64,000 nt of DNA from Martinezella lusitana. Its GTDB lineage: Bacteria; Pseudomonadota; Alphaproteobacteria; Rhizobiales; Rhizobiaceae. The notes beneath the pieces were generated by a model. That model did not search any database, was not told the DNA's origin, and saw nothing but the letters and a program-made list of their open reading frames with translations. Both the position numbers and the translations under genes were made by a program. Location: positions 1-64,000 of the forward strand of contig NZ_JACHBG010000016.1 in assembly GCF_014207095.1 (NCBI RefSeq). Direction: 5' to 3'. Shown here piece by piece: positions 42,880-51,588 of this stretch (positions within the stretch are counted from its first letter, which is position 1; each line of letters starts with the position of its first letter).

Positions 42880-43602
42880 CTAAGCGGACTTTACCGCATC
42901 CCATACAGTTTGCTTGACCGCTGACTCACTCGCGTAAAAGTGAAGTTCACCGATACTTTGTGCGTTTGCTGCGGCTACATACGCGTTGAGATCCTTCGCG
43001 GTCGTGGAGCCGAGTTCACCACCCATGGGAACGATTTTCGCGACTGCGGCACCCGTCTTCTTCCATCGATCGATCCCGACGTTGTAGTTATCGGCCGGGT
43101 CGCCATGACCGATAATTCCCTCAGTGGAGCGCCAGTACGATTGGGGCAAGTAGACATCGGCCCGCTCGAAGAAGGCGGACCAGGGGATGTTCGGAAAGCA
43201 GAACTTGGCCAGATAATGCGAGGTTACACCCAGGCGCAGATCGGGACCGGCGGCCCGAAGCGTGTTCATAAAGTCTGCAGCAAGGCCGGCAAGCCCCGGG
43301 CGATCCCAGTCATAGGGTTTTCCCGGCGCGCCTTCCGGGTCCACGAAATAGCCGTCCAAGCCGTAATTGCCGAACAGATCGGCTATCTTTGCTGCCTCTT
43401 TCATGCAGGCGTCCGTTTGTGACGAAGGCCATCGCCACCCGTAAACCTTTAGGCCGGCTCCATGGAATTTCGCAATTGCAGTCGCAAGGTTATTGTCGCT
43501 CCGGATAGCCACGGCCGTGGCTCCGACGTCTATCGCTTTTGCATAAAAGTCGTCCAGCCTGTCGTAGTTGACAACCCAAAGTACCTTCGATTTGGCAGCC
43601 AT
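42880..43602 (-). CDS. GH25-like TIM-barrel glycoside hydrolase
   Basis: A 240-residue protein that reads as a complete (beta/alpha)8 barrel: VLWVVNYDRLDDF, VAIRSDNNLATAIAKFHGAG, then YGLDGYFVDPEGAPG, where the D-x-E in VDPEG matches the catalytic pattern of lysozyme-like GH25 and related barrels. There is no signal peptide. It is the last gene of a three-gene minus-strand unit, 47 bp after the SGNH hydrolase. It may cleave a cell-wall or surface polysaccharide; export must use another route or act from inside. Confidence 0.65.
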   Translation of the reverse strand: MAAKSKVLWVVNYDRLDDFYAKAIDVGATAVAIRSDNNLATAIAKFHGAGLKVYGWRWPSSQTDACMKEAAKIADLFGNYGLDGYFVDPEGAPGKPYDWDRPGLAGLAADFMNTLRAAGPDLRLGVTSHYLAKFCFPNIPWSAFFERADVYLPQSYWRSTEGIIGHGDPADNYNVGIDRWKKTGAAVAKIVPMGGELGSTTAKDLNAYVAAANAQSIGELHFYASESAVKQTVWDAVKSA

Positions 43603-43649
43603 CGTACCGTCCCCCTAATGGCGATTAACATCGTTGAAAAGGCATCGGA

Positions 43650-44561
43650 TCAGCTGGTCGCGGCTACGCCTGGCGTGAGGTCAGCGGTCAGCTTGTCGTA
43701 GAAGATCCTCGTCATCTTCCGGAAGCCGAGGTAGCCCGGGTGCAGTTCATTTGCCCAATCCTCAGGCTTGAGCACGCCCTGCGTTTCCATCACGTGGAAA
43801 TTGTTTTTCTTGTCAGCCTCCAGCCTCTTCAACATCGTCCGGAATTCTGTCAGCGCTTGCTTTGCGATGCGTGTGCCGTCAGCGACAGACCAGCCGCAGA
43901 AATCAAGCGACGGTTTGAGCCACGGCCCCGCACATGATGGGTGAACGCCATTTGGTATCGGGAAGTCATAGCAGTGCCCATAGATCGGTACGCCTGGCGC
44001 ATAACGGTTCCTGAGTTCGAACAGCGCCAGATAGCATCCCTCCACGGCTCCGAGAGCCTTGGAAAAGCGATCATCGTTAAGCCCCGTCGCCTTACCATCA
44101 TTGAAGTCGAGGAAAATGCAGAACTGGTCGCCGGCTATGTCGTTGCCGCCCGCCGAAATTAAGATGGCATCGGGCTTTCCTCCGATCCAGTTCGATTTGT
44201 CCCTGAGCGCCGTGATCATTCGCTCCTGTTTTGGCAGTGACATCTCATCGACGGCGGCATCTCCGCGATGAGCGAGATTCAAGACGGTAGGTGGAACGGT
44301 TCCATAGTGCCGAAGCTGGGCGATGATATCGGTGTCCTGCAAGGGCAGTCCATTGCCGGTCAAGGGATAGTCGTACCAGGAATCGCCGTTGGCAAGCATG
44401 ATCAGCGGGCGCGCCAGTGGCGCCGTCCGGGCAAGAGTTTTGGCTGCGTCGGACGCTGACGCTATTCGCGCGACATTGGCCTGATGGACAAGCGTCCGCT
44501 GCGCGATGTCGCTTTCGATGCGATCATTCAATTGCTGCTGCTGAAATTCCTCTTCCGCCAT
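43650..44561 (-). CDS. SGNH/GDSL-type hydrolase
   Basis: A 303-residue SGNH hydrolase. Block I is NGDSW with nucleophile S61, block III GGND with N139, and the C-terminal ELHPGYLGF supplies the catalytic histidine. The N-terminus is charged and helical (EEEFQQQQLNDRIESD) with no signal peptide. Such enzymes deacylate polysaccharides, peptidoglycan or lipids. It lies between a lytic-transglycosylase-like and a GH25-like gene, so an envelope polymer is the likely target. Confidence 0.75.
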   Translation of the reverse strand: MAEEEFQQQQLNDRIESDIAQRTLVHQANVARIASASDAAKTLARTAPLARPLIMLANGDSWYDYPLTGNGLPLQDTDIIAQLRHYGTVPPTVLNLAHRGDAAVDEMSLPKQERMITALRDKSNWIGGKPDAILISAGGNDIAGDQFCIFLDFNDGKATGLNDDRFSKALGAVEGCYLALFELRNRYAPGVPIYGHCYDFPIPNGVHPSCAGPWLKPSLDFCGWSVADGTRIAKQALTEFRTMLKRLEADKKNNFHVMETQGVLKPEDWANELHPGYLGFRKMTRIFYDKLTADLTPGVAATS

Positions 44562-44604
44562 GATAGTATGCTCCGATTCAAGGGTAAGCCGTTGGCACTA
44601 GGGG

Positions 44605-45831
44605 TCAATCACCGGTAACGGGGGCGCAGTAGTCGGTGAATGCCTTGACCCTTTGCAGGTATTTCTGAGCGCGTGGTCCGCTGCCATTGTAGCTTTTAAT
44701 GGCCTGCCAGAGATCGCCATTCGTGCTCTGAAGCTTGGCATCAAGTTCAAGGCAGCATCGTGAGAGGCAAGTATCGAAGTCGTACCATTGCTTCTGTCGG
44801 AAGAACGCCTCGTCGCCGGTTATCGAGTTTTGAAGGTCATATTGAAAAAGCCCATATCCCTTGTAGACCCATTGCTTGTCATGGAAGCCTCGCAGGCGCC
44901 TGGTCTTGTTGGCTTCCTCGATAAGCATGTCAGTGAATCCGTCGCCGAACCGCTGACGGAACTGTGCAGTATTTTGTGGAAAAACCGAGCGGGGGGAAGT
45001 GGGGTCGTCGCCGCTTGCATCGAACACGCATCGTGCCACGATCTCGTCGACCGAATGGCTGCCGACCCAGGCCAGCCAGTAGCATGCAGACTCCTGGCAT
45101 ACGAGTGCACAAAGATGCTTCATCCTATACGCCTTGCCCTGAACGGCGGCTGCCAGCTTGGACGCGAAATTATCCATCATCCACTGAGCGCATTTCACCG
45201 CCTGCGCAGGCGTTATAGGCAAATCCAGCGCCAAGCCTGGCGGTGTGGCAAGGACATGCGTCATCGCAAGAGGCGTGTGTGTCTGCTGGGCCATAGGCTC
45301 ACCGCTGATAACGATCCTTGCATTTGAAATCTCGGTATCGGTGTCTTGTTGGAATGCTGCCGGACAGAAATCATGGAGGCTATCGATAAGCGCTATGACC
45401 CTTTGGCGTGAATCCCAGAAGTCGATTTCATCGGAAGCTGCCAGTTGCTTTGTCGGGTTGAGACATCCGATGCTTGAGAGATACAAATTCGGCGGATGTG
45501 CCGGATGGATGAGAATCCCGTCCCTATTTCCCGTTTGTTCGAGGAGCACGGCGGGCATGGGAAGCGCGCCGGGATGGCTTTGATCGGTTGAATATCCGAT
45601 CGTCACATATCTACCGAACTGGGTCGACAGATTATATGTGCCCGCCTGGATACGTTTGCCGCTTTTCTTCGTCTTGTTGTCGCTTGGTCCAATGCACTCG
45701 CACATATGCCCTGAGAGGCCCGCAATCGCGTTTCCGTCAATGAAGACCTGATAGTCGCCATAAGTTCTTTGGAGACCGTCGTGTTGTTGAACGGATTGTC
45801 TTTCGAGCCGAAGTTCCCACATGGCAGACAT
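44605..45831 (-). CDS. DUF5675-lytic transglycosylase fusion
   Basis: A 408-residue two-domain protein. The N-terminal ~150 residues fit DUF5675 (ELRLERQS, GKRIQAGTYNLSTQ, DGILIHPAHPPN and SIGCLNP), a fold found in phage and secretion-system contexts. The C-terminal ~180 residues are a lysozyme/SLT-like domain with catalytic E247 in VCQESACYW, GYGLFQYDL, and IKSYNGSGPRAQKYLQRV. There is no signal peptide. The start at 45831 follows GGGGGAAG. It is first in the unit 45831-42880, 44 bp before the SGNH gene. It is expected to cut the glycan strands of peptidoglycan, but how it reaches the periplasm is unknown. Confidence 0.75.
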   Translation of the reverse strand: MSAMWELRLERQSVQQHDGLQRTYGDYQVFIDGNAIAGLSGHMCECIGPSDNKTKKSGKRIQAGTYNLSTQFGRYVTIGYSTDQSHPGALPMPAVLLEQTGNRDGILIHPAHPPNLYLSSIGCLNPTKQLAASDEIDFWDSRQRVIALIDSLHDFCPAAFQQDTDTEISNARIVISGEPMAQQTHTPLAMTHVLATPPGLALDLPITPAQAVKCAQWMMDNFASKLAAAVQGKAYRMKHLCALVCQESACYWLAWVGSHSVDEIVARCVFDASGDDPTSPRSVFPQNTAQFRQRFGDGFTDMLIEEANKTRRLRGFHDKQWVYKGYGLFQYDLQNSITGDEAFFRQKQWYDFDTCLSRCCLELDAKLQSTNGDLWQAIKSYNGSGPRAQKYLQRVKAFTDYCAPVTGD

Positions 45832-46162
45832 CCGACTTCCCCCAATAGATTTGCCAGCTTGACGGTAGGAAATGAAACAGCACAAATTCGCGCCGACGCG
45901 AAACGGTTAGTTCCGCGCCCCTTGCGTAGTTCTGGCATGCGTTAATTTAGACAGACACCAACCAATACTGAGGCGTTGGTCAAGCGCCGCAATACAGCTC
46001 GTATTTCTATTGAATTTTTCCAATCACGGATAGAATTAAACCATATTTAAATGTTCGCGCAAGACGTATTGTTGTTTCCAGGTGGTTGTAATGAAGCTTA
46101 CAGTGATCTCTTTGACTTTCACTAACCGCGCCCCGACCTGATCGACTAAGAGATGGGGCCAC

Positions 46163-46263
46163 ATGAGTTCAGCTCTGTCGACCATCGAAAATCTGTGGCT
46201 GTCTTGGAAGCTCGCGCATCAAAAGAAGCGAATTCTTGGGGCGTTGGTGCGCGGACCATTAAT
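46163..46263 (+). pseudogene. small gene truncated by IS5 insertion
   Basis: ATG 46163 opens a short frame beginning MSSALSTIENLWLSWKLA. The basic helix resembles the N-terminus of small rhizobial DUF1127-like proteins, normally 40-50 residues long. The left boundary of the IS5-type element (about 46264) lies inside it and changes the tail. The 330 bp upstream (45832-46162) are AT-rich and contain no other gene. Confidence 0.35.
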
Positions 46264-47314
46264 GGCATTGGGGTAGGTGGTCGGCAATCGCAATAACCGG
46301 TCTTTCGCAACGATGCCTTTCAAACACAACGCCTCCCGCCGCCACGCCATCGCATCGGCAAGATGAAGTTTACGCTGACGAACTGGACGGAATATCAGCC
46401 CGGTCTTCTTCGACGCGGTAGTCTGACGCTGTGGATCACGGCGGAGGCCCTGTCGTGCTGGCAGGCGCCGAAGCGCACGACACGCGGTGGCGAGCCACGC
46501 TATTCCGATCTGGCGATCGAGACTGCTTTGACGCTGGGATTAGTTTTTGGCCTGCGTCTGCGTCAGACCGAAGGCTTTGTGCCGTCGGTGCTGAAGCTGA
46601 TCGGCCTGGACCTCGCTGTTCCCGATCACACGACGCTGAGCCGGAGGGCAAGCAAACCGAGAGCGCCAAAGAAGCTGCAGGTGTTTCATCTCCCGGAAAC
46701 GGGGTCCGTCCACGTCGTCGTCGACAGCACAGGCTTGCAGATCTACGGTGCAAGCCAATGGCTGGAAGAAAAGTATGCAACCAAATCTCGTCGGGGCTGG
46801 CGCAAGCTGCACCTGGCGCTGGATGCCGACAGCGGCGACATTATCGCACAGGTCATGACCGATCAGGATGCCGGCGACGCCTCTCAAGCTGAGCCGCTGC
46901 TCGACCAGATCGACATGCCGATCCATCAATTCACGGCCGATGGCGCCTATGACGGAAACCCGACCTACGAGGCCGTCGCCGGACACAGTCCTCACGCAGC
47001 AGTCGTCATTCCGCCGCGCGCCAATGCGATAGAACGGCCAGACGCCGGTCCCTCCCGTCAAAGAGACCTCCACATTGCGGCGATAAGCGCCGATGGCCGG
47101 CTGGAGTGTCAGGTCGCTACCGGATATGGCAAGCGATCGCTGGTCGAGGCCGCGATCGGTCGGTACAAATCGATCATCGGCCGCCGGCTGCGGGTACGCT
47201 CCTTCAGCGCCCAGCAGACGGAGGTCGCCCCCGGCCGCGCCGTTCTCAATCGAATGCTGGAATGTGCACGCCCAAATTCTGTCCGCTAGGGACAAGCTAC
47301 AGAGTAGCAAAGCC
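46264..47314 (+). mobile_element. IS5-family (IS903-like) insertion sequence
   Basis: About 1.05 kb, the usual IS903-group size, bounded on the right by CAAAGCC (ending 47314; its complement begins GGCTTTG) and on the left by the less exact GGCATTG at 46264. Flanking 9-bp sequences differ (no target duplication). It interrupts a small gene at its left edge. Confidence 0.65.
46313..47289 (+). pseudogene. IS5-family transposase, N-terminal frameshift
   Basis: The body from 46363 is open for 308 residues: NWTEYQPGLLRRGSLTLWIT, then VVVDSTGLQIYGASQWLEEK with the first catalytic aspartate, FTADGAYDGNPTYEA with the second, and KRSLVEAAIGRYKSIIG with the glutamate region. The family N-terminus (MPFKHNASRRH) starts at 46313 in another frame and joins RIGKMKF only after a two-base shift. 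Translation from 46363 could still give a nearly full DDE protein, so partial activity cannot be excluded. Confidence 0.75.
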
Positions 47315-47487
47315 ATCAAAGACAGAGATCCGCTTACACTGCGATCGCTGCACCAACGCCCTCTCTTGAGGGTGCTCGGGTCGGGTTTGGTCGGATTCAC
47401 ATCCTCCGAAAAAGAAATGAACAAGGCGCACGCCTCCATATTCGCTCGCGCGAACAGCCCCGCATTTCGTTGCGTTCCAATCGACTA

Positions 47488-47872
47488 ACTGATCACCATG
47501 CCATCAAAGCAATCTATAATGGGCGAGAGATACACCTTGCCGGCTGGGATCTGGAACTCCGTGATGTACGTGAGCCATTTCTCGTTCGGTGCCTTTGCAT
47601 GGAAGTCGCGGGTGATCAGGTTCTTAGGCGCAGGACTGATTTCTCCCAAGTACGAGCGAATGCTCAAGCGCCGCCTGCTTCCCAGCCTCAGAATATTTCG
47701 GCGCTCGAGCCACGCTGCGAACCCGCACGTCGAGATGCGGCTCGTACTCACGGTACCAACTCTTCAGGGCGTTCTTTGTGGGATAACCCAAGTGCCGGAT
47801 AGTCGCCTTAACCCGCTTGCCGAGCTTGAGATAAAGCTCCACTGCGCGAAGTCTGTCTGCGTAGGAATACAT
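47488..47872 (-). pseudogene. IS3-family OrfA-OrfB deletion remnant
   Basis: The first part (from ATG 47872) encodes the OrfA helix-turn-helix MYSYADRLRAVELYLKLGKR. About 40 codons on, a deletion joins it, in another frame, to the middle of OrfB (SYLGEISPAPKNLITRDFHA, then WLTYITEFQIPAGKVYL and IIDCFDGMVIS), which holds the first two DDE residues' region. A TAG directly after MVIS replaces the conserved Trp. The rest of OrfB is absent. Confidence 0.7.
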
Positions 47873-48077
47873 GAACTACCTCCCGGTGGTCCAAGTTTTC
47901 GTCCGCACCCCCTACGGGTCAGAGCGTTGTGAAACCCGAGATTTGCTGGATTGGTTCGGGAATCAGGGCGCGTTTTGTTTCGTCAAACCGCCGTTGCTGG
48001 CACTATTTTCGATGTTGCGTGAATGCAGGAGGGTTTCTCTCCTTACTCTTTGGCTACGACGCCATATATTACAGAAC

Positions 48078-49481
48078 ATGGATATTCAGCGATCTATAGC
48101 GCCGCACTTGAGAGCTTGGCGTCGCATGTCGTCCGTTCTCGCTTTGATGCTGGCTTTGGTATCCGCATTAGGCCTTACCGCCTTGGCGACCCCGGCGGCG
48201 GAGCGCGTGGCCATCGTCGTGAAGATCAACGGCGCCATCGGCCCGGCAATGGCCGATTATGTGAAACGCGGCCTTGAACGGGCCGGCGAACGCGGCGCGG
48301 GCCTGGTTGTGCTGCAGATCGATACACCGGGCGGTCTCGACACGTCGATGCGAGGCATTATCCAGGCAATCCTCGCCTCACGCGTGCCTGTGGCCGGATT
48401 TGTCGCGCCGAGCGGGGCAAGGGCTGCCAGCGCCGGCACCTACATTCTTTACGCCAGCCACATCGCGGCCATGGCGCCTGGCACCAATCTCGGCGCGGCA
48501 ACTCCGATTGCCATCAACGGCGGACCTTTCGGTGGCGGCGCGCAACCCGACAAAGGCACCTCGAATGCTCCGGATAGCACGCGGGGGCAGTCTCCCCACG
48601 ATCCCGGCGAAGCGAAGGTTGTCAACGATGCGGTGGCCTATATTCGCGGCCTTGCCGAGTTGCGCAATCGCAACGCTGACTGGGCAGAACGGGCCGTGCG
48701 CGAAGCTGCAAGCCTTTCATCGAGCGCTGCCGTGCGCGAGCACGTAGTCGATTTCACGGCAGTGACGATCGAGGATCTTCTCAAACAGGCGCAGGGGCGC
48801 ACGGTTCGGGTCGGCCAGACGGATGTCCAGCTCGATACCGTGGGTCTTGCCGTCGAGGAATTCGAGCCGGACTGGCGGACGCGTCTACTTTCCGTGATCA
48901 CCGATCCGAACATTGCACTCATCCTCATGATGGTCGGCATCTACGGGCTGATCTTCGAATTTCTCGTCCCGGGGACATTCGTTCCCGGGACCGTCGGCGG
49001 CATCTGCCTACTGCTTGGTCTCTATGCCCTGGCATTGCTGCCGGTGAGCTACACCGGTATCGGACTGCTCATCCTCGGCATCGGACTAACCGTGGCTGAG
49101 GCACACTCTCCAACCTTCGGCGCACTCGGCATTGGCGGCGGGGTCGCGCTGGTGCTCGGTGCGGCCGTTCTGTTCGATACTGAAATACCCGGCCTGCAAG
49201 TGTCCTGGACCGCATTGGGCAGCCTTGCCGTTGCCAGCCTTCTTTTCAGCCTGCTCGTTGCCCGTGTCGCGTTCATTTCGCGCTGGCGGCAAGTCGTCAC
49301 CGGCTCGGAGCAGATGATCGGTATCTCGGGCACGGTTGAAAGCTGGACAGACACGTCGGGTTACGTCATCGCGCACGGCGAGCGCTGGAAGGCGGCGTCT
49401 ACCGAGACGTTCAGCCCGGGCGACGATGTCAAGGTAATCGGGCGAAGCGGGCTGACGCTGGAAGTCACGCGGCGCTCATAG
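48078..49481 (+). CDS. nfeD: NfeD-family membrane serine protease
   Basis: A 467-residue long-form NfeD (NfeD1b). After a signal peptide/anchor (about 14-40) a ClpP-like protease domain follows with catalytic S118 in GARAASAGTYI and a lysine in GEAKVVNDAVAYIRG, then several membrane helices (LLSVITDPNIALILMMVGIY, FVPGTVGGICLLLGLYALAL) and a C-terminal OB-fold (GISGTVESWTDT). The start at 48078 or 48126 is uncertain; the longer frame has no family support. It forms a pair with the slipin gene 36 bp downstream. The protease trims slipin/stomatin-like partners in studied archaeal homologues; the name comes from a nodulation-efficiency locus. Confidence 0.88.
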   Translation: MDIQRSIAPHLRAWRRMSSVLALMLALVSALGLTALATPAAERVAIVVKINGAIGPAMADYVKRGLERAGERGAGLVVLQIDTPGGLDTSMRGIIQAILASRVPVAGFVAPSGARAASAGTYILYASHIAAMAPGTNLGAATPIAINGGPFGGGAQPDKGTSNAPDSTRGQSPHDPGEAKVVNDAVAYIRGLAELRNRNADWAERAVREAASLSSSAAVREHVVDFTAVTIEDLLKQAQGRTVRVGQTDVQLDTVGLAVEEFEPDWRTRLLSVITDPNIALILMMVGIYGLIFEFLVPGTFVPGTVGGICLLLGLYALALLPVSYTGIGLLILGIGLTVAEAHSPTFGALGIGGGVALVLGAAVLFDTEIPGLQVSWTALGSLAVASLLFSLLVARVAFISRWRQVVTGSEQMIGISGTVESWTDTSGYVIAHGERWKAASTETFSPGDDVKVIGRSGLTLEVTRRS

Positions 49482-49517
49482 GCGGCCTAACGGTCTTCGG
49501 AAACAGGAGGAAAAGTC

Positions 49518-50291
49518 ATGGGTATGTTTGCAGATCTAGCCTCATATCTTGTGGCCATCATTGTTTTGTTGATCATCATTGCCGCGGCGATCAAGATCCT
49601 GAGAGAATACGAGCGCGGCGTCGTTTTCACGCTTGGCCGCTTCACTGGTATCAAGGGACCAGGATTGATCCTGCTCATTCCTTACGTCCAGCAGATGATA
49701 CGGGTCGACCTGCGCACGCGGGTACTCGACGTACCCAGCCAGGATGTCATCTCGCATGACAACGTCTCGGTCCGTGTCAGTGCTGTCATCTATTTCAGGG
49801 TCATGGATCCTGAAAAGTCGACGATCCAGGTCGCAGACTTCATGATGGCGACAAGTCAGCTTGCCCAAACGACGTTGCGTTCGGTGCTTGGCAAGCACGA
49901 CCTCGACGAGATGTTGGCGGAGCGGGACAGGCTCAATGAAGATATCCAAAAAATCCTCGACATCCAAACAGACGCCTGGGGCATCAAGGTCGCCAATGTT
50001 GAGATCAAGGATGTCGACATCAACGAATCCATGATCCGCGCAATCGCGCGCCAGGCTGAAGCCGAACGCGAGCGTCGCGCCAAGGTCATCAATGCCGAGG
50101 GCGAGCAGCAGGCGGCTGCCAAACTGGTCGAAGCGGCCGAAATCCTGGCCAGGCTACCGGAGGCAATGCAGCTTCGCTATTTGAGCACGCTAAACGTTAT
50201 CGCTAACGAAAAGACGTCGACGATCCTGTTTCCCTTCCCGATGGAATTCGCCAATCTCCTTTTGGCCAAGATAGAACAACCGACGAAGTAG
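49518..50291 (+). CDS. slipin (SPFH/stomatin-like protein)
   Basis: A 257-residue SPFH-domain membrane protein: N-terminal hairpin membrane segment (LVAIIVLLIIIAAAIKIL), then GVVFTLGRFTGIKGPG, VDLRTRVLDVPSQDVISHDN and a C-terminal coiled-coil with AEAERERRAKVINAEGEQQA. It follows an AGGAGG ribosome-binding site and is co-transcribed with nfeD, the usual partner. The pair is thought to organise membrane microdomains and protein quality control. Confidence 0.92.
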   Translation: MGMFADLASYLVAIIVLLIIIAAAIKILREYERGVVFTLGRFTGIKGPGLILLIPYVQQMIRVDLRTRVLDVPSQDVISHDNVSVRVSAVIYFRVMDPEKSTIQVADFMMATSQLAQTTLRSVLGKHDLDEMLAERDRLNEDIQKILDIQTDAWGIKVANVEIKDVDINESMIRAIARQAEAERERRAKVINAEGEQQAAAKLVEAAEILARLPEAMQLRYLSTLNVIANEKTSTILFPFPMEFANLLLAKIEQPTK

Positions 50292-50534
50292 CCGAATACT
50301 GGAGTCTCACCCTAGGATCCGTCGCAGCTGATGCCATTGAAACCAATCTTATCGCAATCATTGGTTTTGAAGATATTTTGCGCCGGGATATCGATGCCGT
50401 TTAAAATGCTATCGAACTCCTGGAGCAACGGACAAGCCGAGTCAGATTGTCATTCGACACCGGCAAATGACCCTATCAGCATGAGGAATTACAAAGAGCT
50501 ACAGTGCATATCGGCGTCGAGACCCCTTGCTGAT
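50292..50534. other. intergenic region after slipin gene
   Basis: No gene is recognised. It contains the start of dispersed repeat copy 2 (50448 onward). A plus-strand frame through the repeat lacks a ribosome-binding site. Confidence 0.4.
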
Positions 50535-50541
50535 TTACAAC
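50448..50541. repeat. dispersed intergenic repeat, copy 2
   Basis: It matches 1591-1682 in the same orientation: core 50448-50515 with CCCTATCAGCATGAG and ATTACAAAGAGCTACAG blocks. It lies 157 bp after the slipin gene, next to a GntR remnant. Confidence 0.6.
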
Positions 50542-50750
50542 ATGACCGCCTGGTGTGCTCGATGCGTGTCGCCCGCGATGATGGCTTCTACCAGTTCCTC
50601 ATGCACATCGTATCGAAACTGCAGGCACGCCGCGGCGGATACCATCAAATGTTGATCATGGGGTGGCGGTTCCGCGAATGAGAGCACGACTTGCTGGCTC
50701 AAGAAAGCCACGCAGATCAGCTCAAAACCTTGCGTATGCGAAGCCGACAC
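50535..50750 (-). pseudogene. GntR (FCD) regulator C-terminal remnant
   Basis: The minus-strand frame ends at 50535. Its last ~30 residues, RYDVHEELVEAIIAGDTHRA, match the helix 'H..L..AI..GD...A' near the end of FCD-type GntR regulators. The rest of the gene is absent or degenerate. Confidence 0.4.
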
Positions 50751-50915
50751 GCCTGTTGGAGGCGCAACATCCGACGGCTTTCTTCACGATGGAAAAACCG
50801 AATTTGATATCCGGGGAAATTCTCGCGATCAAACTGACCGATCTCCCCACAAAGTGAGGACGACGCCGGTTAAACGAAAAACGACTCCTGGTTCTTCGTT
50901 CGGAATCGAGGCATC

Positions 50916-51377
50916 TCATCCGAACTCACAATAGACAGCAATCTCAGCTTCCGCGACGAGTTCGTCATGAACACGCGCTTCGCCCCGATAACGCCAAATA
51001 TTGCGACGATATGCAAGCTTTGTGAGGTGATACTCGACCACATCGCTTGGGCGCACGGGAATCCGAAATTTCGCGTTTTCCACGGAAAGCATGTAGATGA
51101 CCTTTGGCGCCAACCCTTGTATCCGCTTTGAAGCAGCGCATGCGATCCCAGCTGTTTGCGCCATACCTTCAATGATAAGCGTCCCTGGAAAGATCGGACT
51201 TCCAGAGAAATGTCCTTGAAAATAGGGCTCATTGATCGAGACGTTTTTGCGACCAATGCACTGATCCTCACCGTTCATTGAAAGAATCATGTCGACGAGA
51301 AGAAATGGATAACGATGAGGTATGCAATCGAATATTCTGACGATGTCGCTAGAGTTCAAACCAACTACCGAGTTCAT
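50916..51377 (-). CDS. FabZ-like 3-hydroxyacyl-ACP dehydratase, orphan copy
   Basis: A 153-residue hotdog-fold dehydratase: IPHRYPFLLVDMIL (19-32), the catalytic H56 in FQGHFSGSPIFPG, and E70 in LIIEGMAQTAG. The start at 51377 (MNSVVGLNSSDI) removes a less likely 26-residue extension. Normal fabZ lies in an envelope lipid cluster (lpxD-fabZ-lpxA); this one stands alone among pseudogenes, so it may serve a special lipid or polyketide pathway. The active-site pair is intact. Confidence 0.85.
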   Translation of the reverse strand: MNSVVGLNSSDIVRIFDCIPHRYPFLLVDMILSMNGEDQCIGRKNVSINEPYFQGHFSGSPIFPGTLIIEGMAQTAGIACAASKRIQGLAPKVIYMLSVENAKFRIPVRPSDVVEYHLTKLAYRRNIWRYRGEARVHDELVAEAEIAVYCEFG

Positions 51378-51588
51378 GTAATCTTTCTTGCTTTCCAATA
51401 TGATACGTCGACGCACCAGCCCACCGGATACTATGCCGTCCGGGGTGTTCGACACGTGAGGGATGCCGAGATTTCAAAACAGAATAGTGGCTTGCTTATG
51501 TCAAGAAATTGAAGGTGTTCTGTTAAGGATTTGCGAAGGAGAGCGTACTTGGCGAGAACTGCAGATATACCCCTGGGCTCAAATGTGG

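Noticed and set aside
47871..48077. N-terminal extension of the nfeD frame
   Set aside because: The extra 69 codons overlap an IS3 remnant end and lack family features; the signal peptide begins after 48078.
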